A model generated the notes under the pieces. It had not been told where the DNA came from. It searched no databases and saw only the letters and a program-made list of their open reading frames with translations. DNA of 64,000 nucleotides. Source: Pyrocephalus nanus. Taxonomy: Eukaryota > Chordata > Aves > Passeriformes > Tyrannidae. Within the stretch, counting starts at the first letter, position 1, and each line of letters begins with the position of its first letter. The DNA is taken from the NCBI GenBank assembly GCA_038380795.1, contig CM076270.1:21034001-21098000 (forward strand), given 5' to 3'. A program made the position numbers and the translations under genes. This document shows, piece after piece, positions 1 through 12,299 of the stretch.

Positions 1-1091
1 CGCGGGAAAAGAAATAAATAAATTTTAAAAAATCTTGCATCTCTTTAAACTGACAGATCAGCACAAAATGGGGTCTCCGTGCGAGGGGTTAGAACTGGCT
101 TTGGTTTGGTGCTGGTTGCACACAGGTTGCGTGTGAAGAAAATACATTTGCGTCTGCAGCCTTGCAAGATTAGTATTTTTCTCCCCCTGCTAACAAGATA
201 ATCACATGCACTGTGTAACATTAAGCATATGAGCCGTCCTTCTGGAGCCACACTTGAAATTCAGGACACACTGAGCGACTTTGCTGAGCTGGAGCCACGG
301 GGAATGCCACAGGGATTGTGCTGTATGTTTTCTGCAGACAGATAAGAGGGCTGTGAGGATATAAGCACCATATCCTGCTACCTGCAAATATCTTCCTGTT
401 ACAGTGTGGAAAAAGAGTTGCTGTTTTCAGGTGTTATATTTTTGTTGCTTAATTTTACGATAATTTCATATATTGGAATCGCAACAGGGCAATTCTCACA
501 CAGCAGCCTTAGGTGAGCAGTTCTAGGATGGCCTGCCTAGAGGTTGAAGGTCCTGTGCTCCTTATTAAACTCTATTTTTTTCCCCCTCACATTAAATGTA
601 GCCAACATTATTCACTGTAATGATGTAGCTGCCACATGAAAATTAATCCTGGATGGGGATCAAGGCCATCCATCTGCAAAAGGAAGAGCTGTACTGCAGC
701 AGAAGCTACTTGGGCTCAAGGCACAGTACAAGACCAGGGGTGGCGCAGGGACATCAACACAAGAGAGAAACTGATTTTATGGCATTGAAAACAGGCAGAG
801 CTATCTTGGGAAGGAGACACGCTAAAATCCAATCTCAGGCCAGGATTGAATAGCAGCTGGAGTTTTAAAGGTATGGTGGTGCCTAATAAGCAGCTAGTAG
901 CATTTCTTGCATCATTAGGTCTCCAAACACCATGGCCTGAGGAAGCAAATATACCGATTATGCTCTTGAATGTTGTCCGTGTGCTCCACTCCAAAATGTC
1001 TCCATAAGCTGACTGTCACCTAGATGAACACATGCTTAGGGTAAATTTCCATTATGTTTTGAAATCACTTGCATCCACCAGATGATTATAC

Positions 1092-1124
1092 TTTTTTTTA
1101 AAAAAAAAGGGGGCTGGGGGGGGG
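1092..1124. repeat. T8-A9-G5-CT-G9 low-complexity block
   Basis: Eight T are followed directly by nine A, then five G, CT and nine G. The T/A half is self-complementary. The G half provides at most three separated G3 runs, so it falls just short of the standard four-run quadruplex pattern. It is probably a slippage-prone simple sequence. Confidence 0.8.
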
Positions 1125-1382
1125 AAACTGCACCATTGTCTAGATGTCAGTGATTAAGATCTAATTACTAGAACTTAATTTGTTATCTGAAAAAAAGAAC
1201 CGAGTATGACAAGTAATTATTTTACACACTCACATATTCACATGGTCATTCAGCAGGCCAATTTTCCATAGCAGAAAGTGATTATTAACAGTATCCAAAC
1301 CTGTTACACATCATTAGGATTCTTTTGAAAGTGCCTTATTTGGCACCTAAATGCACAGTTCGGGTTATAGGAGACATATTTT

Positions 1383-1388
1383 CAGGTA
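1383..1388 (+). promoter_or_regulatory. Possible recursive splice junction (TTTTCAG|GTAAGAG)
   Basis: A 3' splice site motif ending in CAG at 1385 is followed immediately by a good 5' splice site, GTAAGA. Such zero-length-exon junctions serve as ratchet points in very long vertebrate introns. The pyrimidine tract here is short, and the motif is expected by chance at this scale, so this is only a candidate. Confidence 0.15.
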
Positions 1389-4300
1389 AGAGAAATACCA
1401 ATTAGAAAAACAAGGGGCAAAGAAAATAAGACTAAAAACAGTATGAAGCAAGCAAAAGTCTGGAAATCAGAAGTAATCAGAACAGCTTTTATGATACGTA
1501 GTTTTTAAGGGAACCAAAAACTATTAACGAAGGAGGGAAATAAAATAAAGTAAAAATAGGTGAAAAATGGTTCAGATTAGGTACAAAGGGCAGAGGGAAA
1601 GAGAGACAGGGGCTGCCTGCATGGTGGACAACACCCAACCCAGGATTCGAGCACAGTTGTGTCTACACAAGCCCCCAGAATGGTAAACCAGCTCATAGCC
1701 AGCTGTGTGCACTCAGCCTTCCACCTCACGTAGCAGGGCTATGATGGTGTGGGTTAAATCACTCAGCCTCATTCTTCAGAAAATTCACACCATTTCACTC
1801 TACTAAATCAGAGGTTACAGAGAGCTCTGGGGATTCCCAGGGGTACTTCAGGCCTCAGGAAAGAAGCACATTGTCCAGCATGATTTTACAGCATGATTCC
1901 CATCTACCATGGCTGAAGAGTTGACCCTTTGCTTTATATTTTCAAGAAAACATAACACTGTATTATTTATCACCAAAATGTATTGTGAAGGAATGAAATA
2001 ACTGGTGACCAGAAGATTTTTCTTGAATAAATGCTCCTCATGCACTGATTTGCCAAGCAAAGAATGGGAGAGGTGAGCATGGGAGAAGGAAGCCCTAGAT
2101 AGCTGTAACCATCTGTCTTGCCTCACTATTCTCATCTTGCACCTTCAACATCTTTACCAAATACTGCAAAGTGTGTTTTGACAACTCTGATAAACATAAG
2201 GAACGAAATACAATCATTACAAATATACGTCACCATAACATGTGAAACAACACGTACGTAATAACCTTAGCAATTTTGCTTCATGTCCTCTAGCTTTCAA
2301 ATGTTGTTCCTCTGACTTCCCTGGCTCCAGCATGAGCACTGCAGGTTTCACTGGTTAGGGGTTTTTTTTTAATTCCTCTCCTGCTCTCCTTTAGAGGTCA
2401 GCCTCAAGTAATAGCTTCTGCATTTTAGCTGTCAGCAATATTTCCTCTTCTTTTCTCCTGCTGCTCAGGTCAATCATCTTTTCCCACTGAGGCTGGAAAA
2501 CCTGCCTGCTCCTTTGCTTTCTAATTATAATCTCCAATTCATCTTCCTTCACTTTCATTCAATTCTTGAACCACGTTTGTCTTTTTCGTTCTCTCTCTGC
2601 ACCTGAATATACTTTTCCCTTTGTTTCAAGATTTTTTTTTTACAGTTAACCATGATGAAAATATAACCAGTAACTAGCATTTATCTCAATTCACTAGATC
2701 CTTGTCCCTTCCTAAGTGTCACCCTGCAGTTTAAGCACACACAGCTGCCCAATTATTATGTGGAGAGAGCTGCTAGAAATTTCAGCCTGTAGCAGAGGAC
2801 CATACGTGTTGTGCCTTCCAAGTCTCACTCCTTCTTTTCTAGCCTCCTAAAGCAACCACAGATCCCACTTCCAAGACTTCATGCCCATACTGGGTGTCCA
2901 GAGGAGAGCCTGCCATTCCTGTCAGGAATGCTACCTGCCTCCAGTGAGGAGCTGCCAAAAAAAAACCAGAGCAGAAGCCAGAGAAACCACATGATGGTGC
3001 ACCCAGCAGGCTATATGGGGTCCTACAAGCCCAGGAAACATCATACCTTTTGATCACTGGCAGTGTTATAAGCAGTCTTGCAAGGAAGATTTAAAAAGAA
3101 AGAAGATTCAAGAAACTTCAGTAGACTGCAGCTATCCATGCCCACAGATTTAATGGTCTGATTTTTTTAATAACTTTATCACTGTAGATGTGTATTAAAG
3201 CTTTTCTGGGTATATACATTTCCATCTCAGGAAGCAAATTAGTCCTGGGAATTGCAAATAGACAAATAATTCTTTTTAATCCCTGTCTTTTCAAGTTCTC
3301 ATTAGTTTTTATAAATAGCACAACCAAAACATTGGTGTTATTTAAGAGAATTTAATCTCTGAGCAGTTCTCAAAGATGTGTTACATTTAATTGACTTGAT
3401 GCATCGCATTCAGAGCTTTCCAGTATTATCAGCAGGCTGGCCAGAGAACATTTACTAGAAAGACCCTCTCAGAACCCCCCCTTTGGCTGTCAGGTCAGGA
3501 TGAACGCCAGGTTTTCTCGGACTGTCACAAAACGCTTCAAAATCTTGCCAGCAGTCAGTTTTCAAGTATCTGGGTCGATTCAGACAGTGTGTGAAGGAGC
3601 TGTATTTTTAACATGAAAACTCTGCTTCTGAGGGTTTTGTGGGAAGGAAGGTGGCTTTCAGGATCATAGATCTAGCCTGGGTACCCGTCACGATACAAAG
3701 CAGAATTTCCATCACTTCCCTTTACCACCCCCAGAGTACCCAGCACAGGACATGAATCTTCTCCAAAGCACTGGCAAGAAACAGCCTCTCTGCACAATAA
3801 TGGTGCTGCTGCTCTTCCTCATCAGCCTGAACAACTTGGTCCCACCCAGCCTAGGAGGAAAGGGAAGTGACAGCCCTTGCTTGAGAGGACAGTCAAGAAA
3901 CACCAAGTCTCTCTCTACTCAGAGCTGTCTTGCTGGAGCTGTACCAAGCCAGAATTCACTCTTCAGTCTGTTAGGGCTGCTTTTTCCCCTCCTGGCCATT
4001 AAAGCTAATATAAAGACTCTTATTAGACCTTTGGAGCCAACACGTCCAGCGGTCTGTCTTATGACAAGTACAAGTTGCATTAGTGTGTCTACATGGATTT
4101 AAAGTGAAGAGGTCTCGTGACTATCAAGAATCAGGAAACCCAGCCACAAGGGTTTCTTTAACCCTTTTTATTAAAACCCAAATTCTTTCCATGCTGCATT
4201 TTTCCAGTGAAGCAAGCAGAATACTGCCACAAAATGTGGCCATAAAACAGAAAAGAGTGAAAACAAATGACACTTATCTTGTGGGTTCCCTTTCTGGGCT

Positions 4301-4638
4301 ACAGTTTTGCACAAACTCAAGTTCTCATTAACACTCAAAAATAGTTTCGGTAACACCAGCTCACACTGAGTGAAGAGAAAGCAGAATTCACTCAGACAAT
4401 GGTATTCACAAAATACATGTAACTAGACCCACAAATAAACAGGGAGTAGAAACTTGCAACAAAGAACAACATTCCTAGGGTAAGGCCTGGAAAGGAAAAA
4501 AAAAAGGAAGTAGGGGATGCTAAAGATCAGAAGCTCTAGAGAAGGCCCTGGAACACACATTTAAATGAAAACTGGTGTACTGTATGGGAACAGTAAAATG
4601 AAACATCACACAAAGGTAATGATCCCAGTCAAGCCAGC

Positions 4639-4762
4639 AGAATCACGGAATGGTTTTGATTGAAAGCAATTTAAAGATCATCTAATTCTAAGCTCCCTGC
4701 CATGGGCAGGGATACCTTTCACAAGATCAGGTTGCTCAGAGCTCCATCCAGCTTGGCCTGTA
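4639..4762 (-). mobile_element. CR1 LINE 3'-end fragment (decayed)
   Basis: The plus strand reads like the reverse complement of the 3' end of an avian CR1 retrotransposon. It starts with AATCACGGAATGG, then an AAAGATCATCTAATTC block, then CCTGCCATGGGCAGGGA, a GGTTGCTCAGAGCTCCATCC block and a final TTGGCCTG. It therefore lies on the minus strand. Only about 120 bases remain and many positions differ from the remembered family pattern, so it is an old, 5'-truncated copy without coding capacity. CR1 elements are the dominant LINEs of birds and are also found in other reptiles. The downstream limit is approximate. Confidence 0.85.
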
Positions 4763-6790
4763 TTCCTGATTATTTCAGTGGGAATATGTTTCCGCCCAAA
4801 TTCTAATGGTTTCACACGTGCTAAAAAGGAATATACATGTAAATCTAAAGAGTGTATTTTTGCCTGCCCTCTTTCAATTGTAGCTTAATTAATCAAAAAC
4901 TTGCAACAGTTTCCTCTTCATAGAACAGAAAAATAAGTATCAAAATACATAACAAACTGGTCATCACAAGTCACAGGAGAGAAGCAAAAAAAGAAATCCA
5001 AGTCAGTGTCCAGAAGATCTGATCACATAGCAAAGAAAATGGAGAAAACCACATCAAAGCTCTGCTGAGTTTTTCTAGTAGGTTAATTCTGAATGATAAC
5101 AGAGTTTCAAAATTGGGCTATGCAGGCAGGTGTAATCATTACAAAGACTGATAGACTGTAATGCACCAGTGTCCGAACCTTAATTTAAATCTCTGGTAGA
5201 ATTCATATTAAGAGACATATTAGCTGATTTCTGCTACACTGCTGTGAACTTTCCATTATATGAAGTAGCCTAGAAAATATTTTCCAGTAGACTGTTTGCT
5301 GTCTTAATCATACAGTCTGATATATAATCTATATAATTTGTAGTTCATTCTCTCCTTGGCAATTTTCCAGCAGTAAAATATTAAACTTCTTGTGTGTTTT
5401 CAAGTCAATAAATACCTCAAAAATAAATATTTTTTTAAAAAATCTTTTACTATAAAGACCTATTTCTCCTATTTTGTTTGTGTTTCTTAAAAAGGAAGCT
5501 TTTTAGTCTGATAGATATTAAATAAGAACCAAAATCAACAGTTTTAAGCCTACCAAACCTAGAAGAGAATGTTTTCACAGATTATAACATATGGGTTTGA
5601 GGGTTTGTGCTTAAAACCTAAATTGTTTGGGTTCAAAGGACAGTGAATTCATTAAAGAAGTTACTAATAAAAGTCATTGAGGCCTTTTATTTAGTTTTTA
5701 ATATAAAAATTATTTGACATTTGCATTACAAGCTCTGCCCTCCCTAAGGGAACAGTCATTTCTCCGTACATAGAGTGTGCTCTCCAGAACACAGAAAGGT
5801 TACTGTGAGGTAATCAATCATTCCAACCACCCAGCAGCCTTGTAAACAGCGAGAAAAACTGCTCACTCCGATTTCCCTTGCAGCAGCTTTTCGATTTGTC
5901 CAGTGTATAAATACATATGTATAATCAATGTTGTAATTAAATTCCCACCCTCTAATACTACTGTAATTCCTGGCAGATTAATTCCTAAAGCACTGCACCT
6001 GGAAAGAGTACAAGATGATATCGACAGCTCAGTACTTTTTAGGGCCATCAGAAAAACCTCCTTCAATCATAACAGACTGCTCGTGCCATGGTGATGTCTG
6101 GTTCGTGTGGCTCCATCACAGCTGTCAGGAGTTTACAGTCAGTTTTATCTCACATAAATCTAAGGGCTGATCAGAATAAAATTTCAACATTGATAGTATT
6201 AATAATAGCAGTGAAACAGGAAACATCCCAAGCCACATAACTCCCACCACCCAGGCTGCTCCTGCAGCCCCACTCCCTGGTAATTCTGGTGGCCAGGAAG
6301 GAGGGAGAGAAGGCAGAGGCCAGGTGCTCCATGCCATATGAAAAGCTTGCAGGAACTGCAGTTCACCCTGATTTTCAGGCAGTTTCTCAGCCAACAGTTC
6401 ACGGTCCTGGCTCTGCCTGACTTGAGCAGGGCTCTGTCAGGACGTGCCTCTCAGAAATGTCAGGGCTGCCTGCCAGTGTCAGGTTTTGCAGGAGAGAGCA
6501 CAATTTGCTATCACGCTATCACTGCAAGGACAGAAAAGCCTCCCCTTCCAATGTTTTTGGGAACATGACTGTATACACAGAACATAATTACTTGAGAAAA
6601 AAATATTTGTGATACTCTTCTGGGGTGTCAGACTAAAGAACAGTAAAATCAAGAAGCATTTTTTTATCGTGGGAGCAGCTGTTTTTGTTTAAGAAAAAGC
6701 TTATTTTAAAATCCTAGGAGGAAAACTCCTCAAAGACTTTTCAATCACAGATCTCAAAGTACCTAAGAAAAAGAAAAATGACAATTCTTC

Positions 6791-6805
6791 CTTTTACAGG
6801 TATGT
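6791..6805 (+). promoter_or_regulatory. Possible recursive splice junction (TTACAG|GTATGT)
   Basis: A pyrimidine tract (TTCTTCCTTTTACAG) ends at 6799 and is followed at once by the donor-like GTATGT. This is the form expected of a ratchet-point splice site in a long plus-strand intron. There is no independent evidence of transcription. Confidence 0.18.
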
Positions 6806-6925
6806 CAAGAGGTGTAATGGACTTATCAAGATTAAACATAGAAATGGGGGTTAGCTGGGAATAGAGAACCCATTTCCCAAGTCTGGCAAAATGGTTTCCC
6901 AAAACACACAGCCCTCAGAATTAGA

Positions 6926-6953
6926 ATCTATCCATCTATCTATCTATCTATCC
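6926..6953. repeat. (TCTA)n tetranucleotide microsatellite
   Basis: About seven tandem ATCT/TCTA units, with one ATCC interruption near the 5' side and an ATCC end. It is short but potentially length-polymorphic. Confidence 0.95.
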
Positions 6954-7253
6954 ACACAGAAAACTGTTAGGCCTGTGTAAAACTATACAAATTCCATGCC
7001 TTCTCACATCTTTTAGAGCCTATCCATAAGTGATACCATTTATGGGCCACCCTCAGCAGGTGAAACACGTATGCTGAACCCAGCCATTTCTGACAGCTTT
7101 AGTAACTGCATTCCAATTTCACAGGGTGTGAACAGTTTGAAAGAAATGGGGATTCTTCTCACGTTACATGAATTATTTACCACAGTAGGGCCACAGACTC
7201 AGTTCTTGAAGAGAAACTTCAACTTCTTTAGGTCACTGTCCTTAAATTACTTT

Positions 7254-7283
7254 AAAAAAAAAAAAAATAAATAAATAAATAAA
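7254..7283 (+). repeat. A14 followed by (TAAA)4, poly(A)-tail-like
   Basis: Fourteen A are followed by four TAAA units. Tails of this type commonly mark the 3' end of a plus-strand retroposed sequence. The roughly 250 bases upstream have no recognisable family match, so the parent element, if any, is unidentified. Confidence 0.85.
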
Positions 7284-7609
7284 GGGAAAAAACCCACCAA
7301 ACCAAAACCATCCACAAGAAACAACAGAAAACCCAGAAAACTTAGACCATTTATACAAGTTTATTTTACTAAAACTCTCAATAATGCCAGTGGGGCCATG
7401 GTTAAAATACTGTAGGTTTTCCAAAAAGTTGCACAGATTACTGGACTCAATACAGCTGCAGGATGCACCTGCATCTCTAGGCATTAGTAGGGCAATAAAA
7501 CCCCCAGGTACTAAAGATAGACAATATATGGGAGCAGGAAAAAGCAGGCAGTGGTTCAGAGCTTCACAAACAGAATTTCCTCTCTCTCCCTTTCCTACAC
7601 TGAGCTCAC

Positions 7610-7642
7610 CTTTCTCATTCAACTCACAAGCTGCCTCCTCAG
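7610..7642 (-). other. Candidate 33-nt in-frame microexon
   Basis: On the minus strand a pyrimidine-rich acceptor (TGCTCTTTGATTTCTTCAG) ends just above 7642 and a strong donor, AAAG|GTGAGC, lies just below 7610. The enclosed 33 nt is a multiple of three and reads EEAACELNEK in the open frame. A TGC lies within about 20 nt upstream of the acceptor, as seen at many SRRM4-dependent neuronal microexons. Against this, such pairs arise by chance and no neighbouring exon or host gene is recognised. The signals are seen in the sequence; the function is inference. Confidence 0.15.
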
Positions 7643-8742
7643 CTGAAGAAATCAAAGAGCAGCCAACCATGGGTGATCTCCACTGGGAGATTCAGAAAAG
7701 CAGCCTGTGAAACAGAAAAACCTGTGTCTGTGCTCTTTGCTCCTTTTTGTACAACTACCCCTCTCCATGCACACACACAGATATTTTTCATCTAGCATTG
7801 CCACAAGGGTTATTTGAGGAAGTGCCTTTGAACCAAACCATGCCATACATCTACACAACAGAAGTGGGGAAAGTGGGTGCCCAAAGATGCAGGAGAGCAA
7901 AGCAGGCCAGCTCTGTGTCCTTGTGGCATCCTCTGCAATGCACTGGAAGTGTCACAGTAAAGGTGTGGAAGGAAACCATCCCATAAGTACCACCAGGAAA
8001 GAAACAAGAAGGTTCATAAAATGTAGGGCTGTCACCAATTTTTTCTTCACAATCATGTTCTAACTGTACTAAATCATCAGGGATCAGTACTCTCCAAAAG
8101 AAGACTGCTCTGTAGAAAGAGATCTATCTTCTGCCATCTTTATTCATTATCAGGGAGATCATGTTTCTCCCAATAAAATCAATATGAAACTCCTTCACAA
8201 GCACTAACAAAAGAGTAGATTCTTCTGAAGGCATCCAAAAGAGCACAGGAACAGAGTAAACCCTCCTTCCATTACAGATGAGGCAAATAAAACACATTCC
8301 CATCTGCAGCAACATCCTAACTCGCATCTCACCTGTGGCAATTGCACCTCAGAATAACTCAATTCCCCTCAGAGAAGTTGCTATAACACATGTCAAAATA
8401 AATGAGATCAGAAACAGTGTGACATTGAACAGCTAAACAGACTGGTGCCAACAACCACTCGGAGTTAAATTTTTTTATTTACTTCTGGAAGTATTATTTT
8501 GCATCTTATATAACCATTAGTGTTTTACGTATTCTTCGTATTTTTAAAAGACTGTTCTATAGCTTTATATAAAAGAAAAAACAAACGAGATGGAAGGATA
8601 TCTGGACTGAAAAATGCCTCTGGAAATACTTTGAAAAAATCATCATTTTATCTTTTCTCTATCACAAAAAGATACTTGATTCTAAAGGGAGTGCATTCAG
8701 GTGGTGAATCACAGCCTCAGCAGAGATTTTACAGTCTGTGAT

Positions 8743-8779
8743 TGAGTCATAAAGGAGAACAAAGCTAAGAACTGAGTCA
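8743..8779. promoter_or_regulatory. Pair of AP-1 consensus sites (TGAGTCA x2)
   Basis: Perfect TGAGTCA motifs start at 8743 and 8773. They have the same orientation and are exactly 30 bp apart, close to three helical turns. AP-1 (Jun/Fos) dimers bind this motif. Single copies occur elsewhere in the window at about chance frequency, so only the pairing is notable. Confidence 0.3.
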
Positions 8780-9221
8780 GGGTAGCTGGCAGTTGAGAGG
8801 ACCAGGACACAGGCAGCAGGCTATGGGTGAAAACATACCAACACTGCACAAAGGATAAAAGAACAATTATCAAGGCCAAATAGAGGCATTCAACTCTTGC
8901 AGCCCAACCCCATGAGACTGAATATAAGCTTTTCTTTTTTTTTTTTTTAATGTTTCATTCTAATCTGATATTGACAAAGATTTTTGTGTCTTCTGATGTT
9001 TCCCCTGATAAAGCCTAATGCTCTTTCAAAATTAATGTTTCATGTTACACATCTCTCTATTTTTCAGGAAACACAGAAATTTTGCTTTTCAAAAGCTTCA
9101 CACTGGTTTTGTATTGTCCCAGATTTCAACTTTCCCATCACTTGACCAAAGATCACGTATAACAGACTTTTCCTGTTTGATTAAGTGATGTTTTAAGAAT
9201 TGTAAGTCCGCCACCTTTTTT

Positions 9222-9239
9222 GGGGGTAGGGTGGGGGGG
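9222..9239 (+). other. Putative G-quadruplex motif
   Basis: Runs of five, three and seven G, separated by TA and T, supply four G3 runs if the last run is divided. This fits the standard quadruplex pattern on the plus strand. A T6 run lies directly upstream. Confidence 0.55.
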
Positions 9240-12200
9240 TGTAAATTTTATATTTATGTTTTCTCAGCCCTAGGCCTTCGCATTGACCAATTTATTTTTC
9301 CACTTACTTCAAGCCATCAACCTATCTCTGCCATTGGCTTTGATTTATAATGCCTGGGAACATAATCCAATCATGAATCTTCCTTGGGAATGCTGGAGGG
9401 GCATGAGAAAAGAACCCCATTTAGTACTCTTGCTAGGGTAGAAAACATGAAGTTTCCAGAGCTATCAAAAACATGAGAGGCTCTTTTGTCTGATATTCCC
9501 ATTCCAACCCTCACAATGTATCTGCTCAGCAGAGAGCAAGCCCATCAGGAACTTACAGGTAGGGAGGAAAGGGATTTCCTGTCTCACAAAACTAAGATTT
9601 CAAAACACTCCCCCCCCACAACCGGATTTAACAGAGACCATTCAAACTTTTTCCCCAACAGAAAAGAGAAAGACCAGTTTACAAAATTTACCAAAAGCTA
9701 GGATGAGGGAGATCCAGAGTTCAAACTCTCAGCCTAAACTCGGCAGAGCAATTTCAGCTCTAAACTCCAGGCAAGGCGAGCATCTCACCTGGGTCATTCA
9801 GAGGTCTCTGTGCAGCTATCCTCTTCAAAGTTTCCAGTTTCACATTAAGAAATCTTATAGTTTCTCATCTTTTACTGAAAGCAAATTATTTTAACAAATC
9901 CCAATTTTTTTCCTCCTAAACACCCCTTATTAAAATTCCTCATCTTGTTTGCTGCCAGTCTGTGCTTTTGTTATATATTTCACAGGCTTCTTAGGGGGTA
10001 GGATATTCCATTTTTTTATTTTAAAACAATGCAGAGAAAGGCTGGAAAGTGTCACCCCACTAGACCTCAAAGCTTGCAAAATCAGGATGGCCAACAAAGA
10101 GAGCAGGATTTATTTACTCAGCCAATTTCACGATCTCCCTGATGTTATTGCTTACTTTTCCCTGTCTTTATCGGTTGACCACTTCTGCTGTAAATCCTCT
10201 ACACAGAGTGGAGGAGGGCTGTAAAATGATCTTAGGATTTATTGCACTGCTTTTGCAGGATAAGGTTCTGTGATGCAGAATACAGAAGATTCCTATGGAA
10301 ACATGAGCCCCCTTTGGTCAGTTTGATCTTTTCAGCTAAAACTTTCTGAAGTCACAGAAGTGACATAGGGGCCTAACCCCTGAGCTTTCAGTGTAGCTTG
10401 TACCTCACTGTTAATGCTGCTTTTGAAAACAGAGTTTAGAATAAAGATATAGTCAATGCTACATAAAAATGTCAAGTGCAGTTCACTTAGAAGTTTTTAG
10501 AAGAGTTTTGTGATGTAGTTTTATGGCAAGGAGTCACTATTTCAGTTTGAACTATCTGGCAATTCTATATAGGAAGTGCCCTATATTCCTGTGCAGTATC
10601 ACATTATGTTCTCCTGAATACCAGTGAAGGTTCATCTTGGACACTGCAGTGCAGTGAACAGCAAATTAATATCTATGCCACTTGTCATAAAAAGTCTTGC
10701 CAACAGTTCTCCCACATCTCTTCTCTATTGTTTTGCCCAATCAATAAAAAGACTTATCTCTGAGTTTTACATGAAAATGGAAAAGAGGGAGCGCCACCTT
10801 GTAAAGCATTGTGCTCTTCTGAGAAATGTTTGGCCGATACTGCTTCTTACAGTAACACTTTGCTTTAACGGCACTTTAATGCTGAACTGACAGCAGAAGT
10901 CCCATAGAAATGTTCAAGGCATCCACAGTAATGCTAAATAAAAATCATTATGATTTTAGAGATATGCCAGGACAGAAATATCTCATGTAGCAGACTCCCT
11001 GTGAGCATGAGTGGGAGCTGCTTGCTAACCTTTTGAAAAGGCTGCCAGCCTTTAGATGCAACAGTCTCCTGCACATACACAGCATCTCCCTCACTAAAGT
11101 ACCCAATTCTCCTTACAGGCTTCTTTACATTTACTATTAAAATCAAAGTTGCTCTCAGGTCATTCCTGGGGCGAAGGGGCAGCAGACAGGCAGGCAACAG
11201 GAACATGATACCTAGACAGCACTGGTAGTAACAGAGACATTCTGCCAAGGATGAGCTCTGTGAAGGCTCCTGGAGTAGTTTGGAGCAGACAGAAGAGATC
11301 TCACTGTTGCAAATTAATTGTTTATCTTAAATGTGCAGGAGAGAAATACGGCATAAAATTTGCTGAGATTTGGGTTGAAATTCAAACTTAGAGAGTTTAA
11401 ATCATTCATGGTTTGAATCCCATCTCAGAACACAAAAACCCTGAGTCAGTTCCTGGATTTATTGCCTGCTCCTGCCTGACTCTGCCTCCTGCTCACAGTG
11501 AGTGAGGAGCTAGTCCTTGAGATTCCCTTACTGTGGCTAATTGCTCCAGAGAGGGGACACATATCTTCCCCAGATACATGTAGAAAGAGATGCATTAACA
11601 CCCTGGCATGCTTACTATAGGTGGAAAAAAAGTAAAAAGACCCATTTTTGGATGGTGAATGAAGCTACAAAGACCAAGACCAGAGGCACTAGCAGTCTGT
11701 ATTTTATATTTACATGCATTTTACCTTCCCTTCCCACAAACGTGCACAAAGAAGAAAAGAGCATCAGAAACGAACAGACAAGCAGGTGGTTCTCCTGATT
11801 CCTATTTTCTTTTCCCAAAGTCAAATGCAAATTTTCAGGAACAGGGAGTGTAAACCAGGCAAAAGCGAGTCCTACTCAGGGGAGTCCCACATTTGTCACA
11901 AAGATTAGGTTGGACCCTGAAGCAGGAAAGTTAATTTTCCTTCCGAAACTTGTCCTCTGAATGCTAAATATGGTCGACCCTGACACCCATATTTATATCC
12001 AATTGCACTTTTAATCTTTCTCATCTCCAGCTCTTTACTTAAACTGCTTTGTCTTAAGCCAGCCCTAAACAAGCCATCATTTTTCTAAGTCAGTCGTGTA
12101 AAAATCACCAGTTGAAAGGCGAAACACTCCAGCTGCTTGAAGCACATCAGCCTCATGTTTCAGCGTGACTTCATGGGCAGAGACTGGGCTGATGTGCAAT

Positions 12201-12299
12201 TTCCCCTGGTTTGCCTGCCTCACAAAGTTTCCCCACCAAGGCTGCTGCATGTTTAGAGCTCAGAAAAACCTGAAAAAATAATCTTTGCATTTTTTCCAG

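Larger units (their letters stand above)
1..4638. other. Non-coding stretch, no gene recognised
   Basis: I see no supportable gene here. Open frames are short. The longest with a true ATG (3752-4102, 116 codons) has a hydrophobic run near residues 16-28 but no recognisable domain, no splice context and ordinary base composition, so I treat it as chance. The stretch holds AT-rich DNA, a T8A9 block followed by G runs near 1092-1124, and one junction that looks like an acceptor fused to a donor at 1385/1386. The first bases contain a short AAAT-type simple repeat. Confidence 0.6.
4763..7253. other. Non-coding stretch, no gene recognised
   Basis: This AT-rich stretch has only short open frames, none with a recognisable domain. 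It contains the (TCTA)n microsatellite at 6926-6953 and an acceptor-donor junction at 6799/6800. The segment just before the A14(TAAA)4 tail at 7254 could be the body of an old retroposon, but I do not recognise its sequence. Confidence 0.55.
7284..12299. other. Mostly non-coding stretch with scattered splice-like and regulatory motifs
   Basis: No gene is recognised. Items described separately are a possible 33-nt minus-strand microexon (7610-7642), two AP-1 motifs (8743 and 8773) and a G-rich quadruplex motif (9222-9239). Good minus-strand donors also occur near 8330 and 9788, and a plus-strand acceptor-donor pair encloses 9069-9201, but none of these intervals has an open frame through it. 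The remainder is ordinary AT-rich DNA with short chance ORFs. Confidence 0.5.

Noticed and set aside
3752..4102. 116-codon ATG ORF with a hydrophobic N-terminal run
   Set aside because: The hydrophobic run is preceded by a polar stretch and followed by nothing recognisable; no splice or promoter context.
8331..8380. Consensus minus-strand donor CCACAG|GTGAGA
   Set aside because: No convincing acceptor with an open frame lies upstream on that strand; all frames close within the interval.
9069..9201. Interval between a good plus-strand acceptor (ATTTTTCAG) and GTAAGT
   Set aside because: All three frames contain stops and there is no supporting promoter or partner exon; kept only as a note.
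9789..9874. Minus-strand interval between TTTGCTTTCAG and GACCCAG|GTGAGA
   Set aside because: Stops in every frame and no neighbouring exon; too easily explained by chance.
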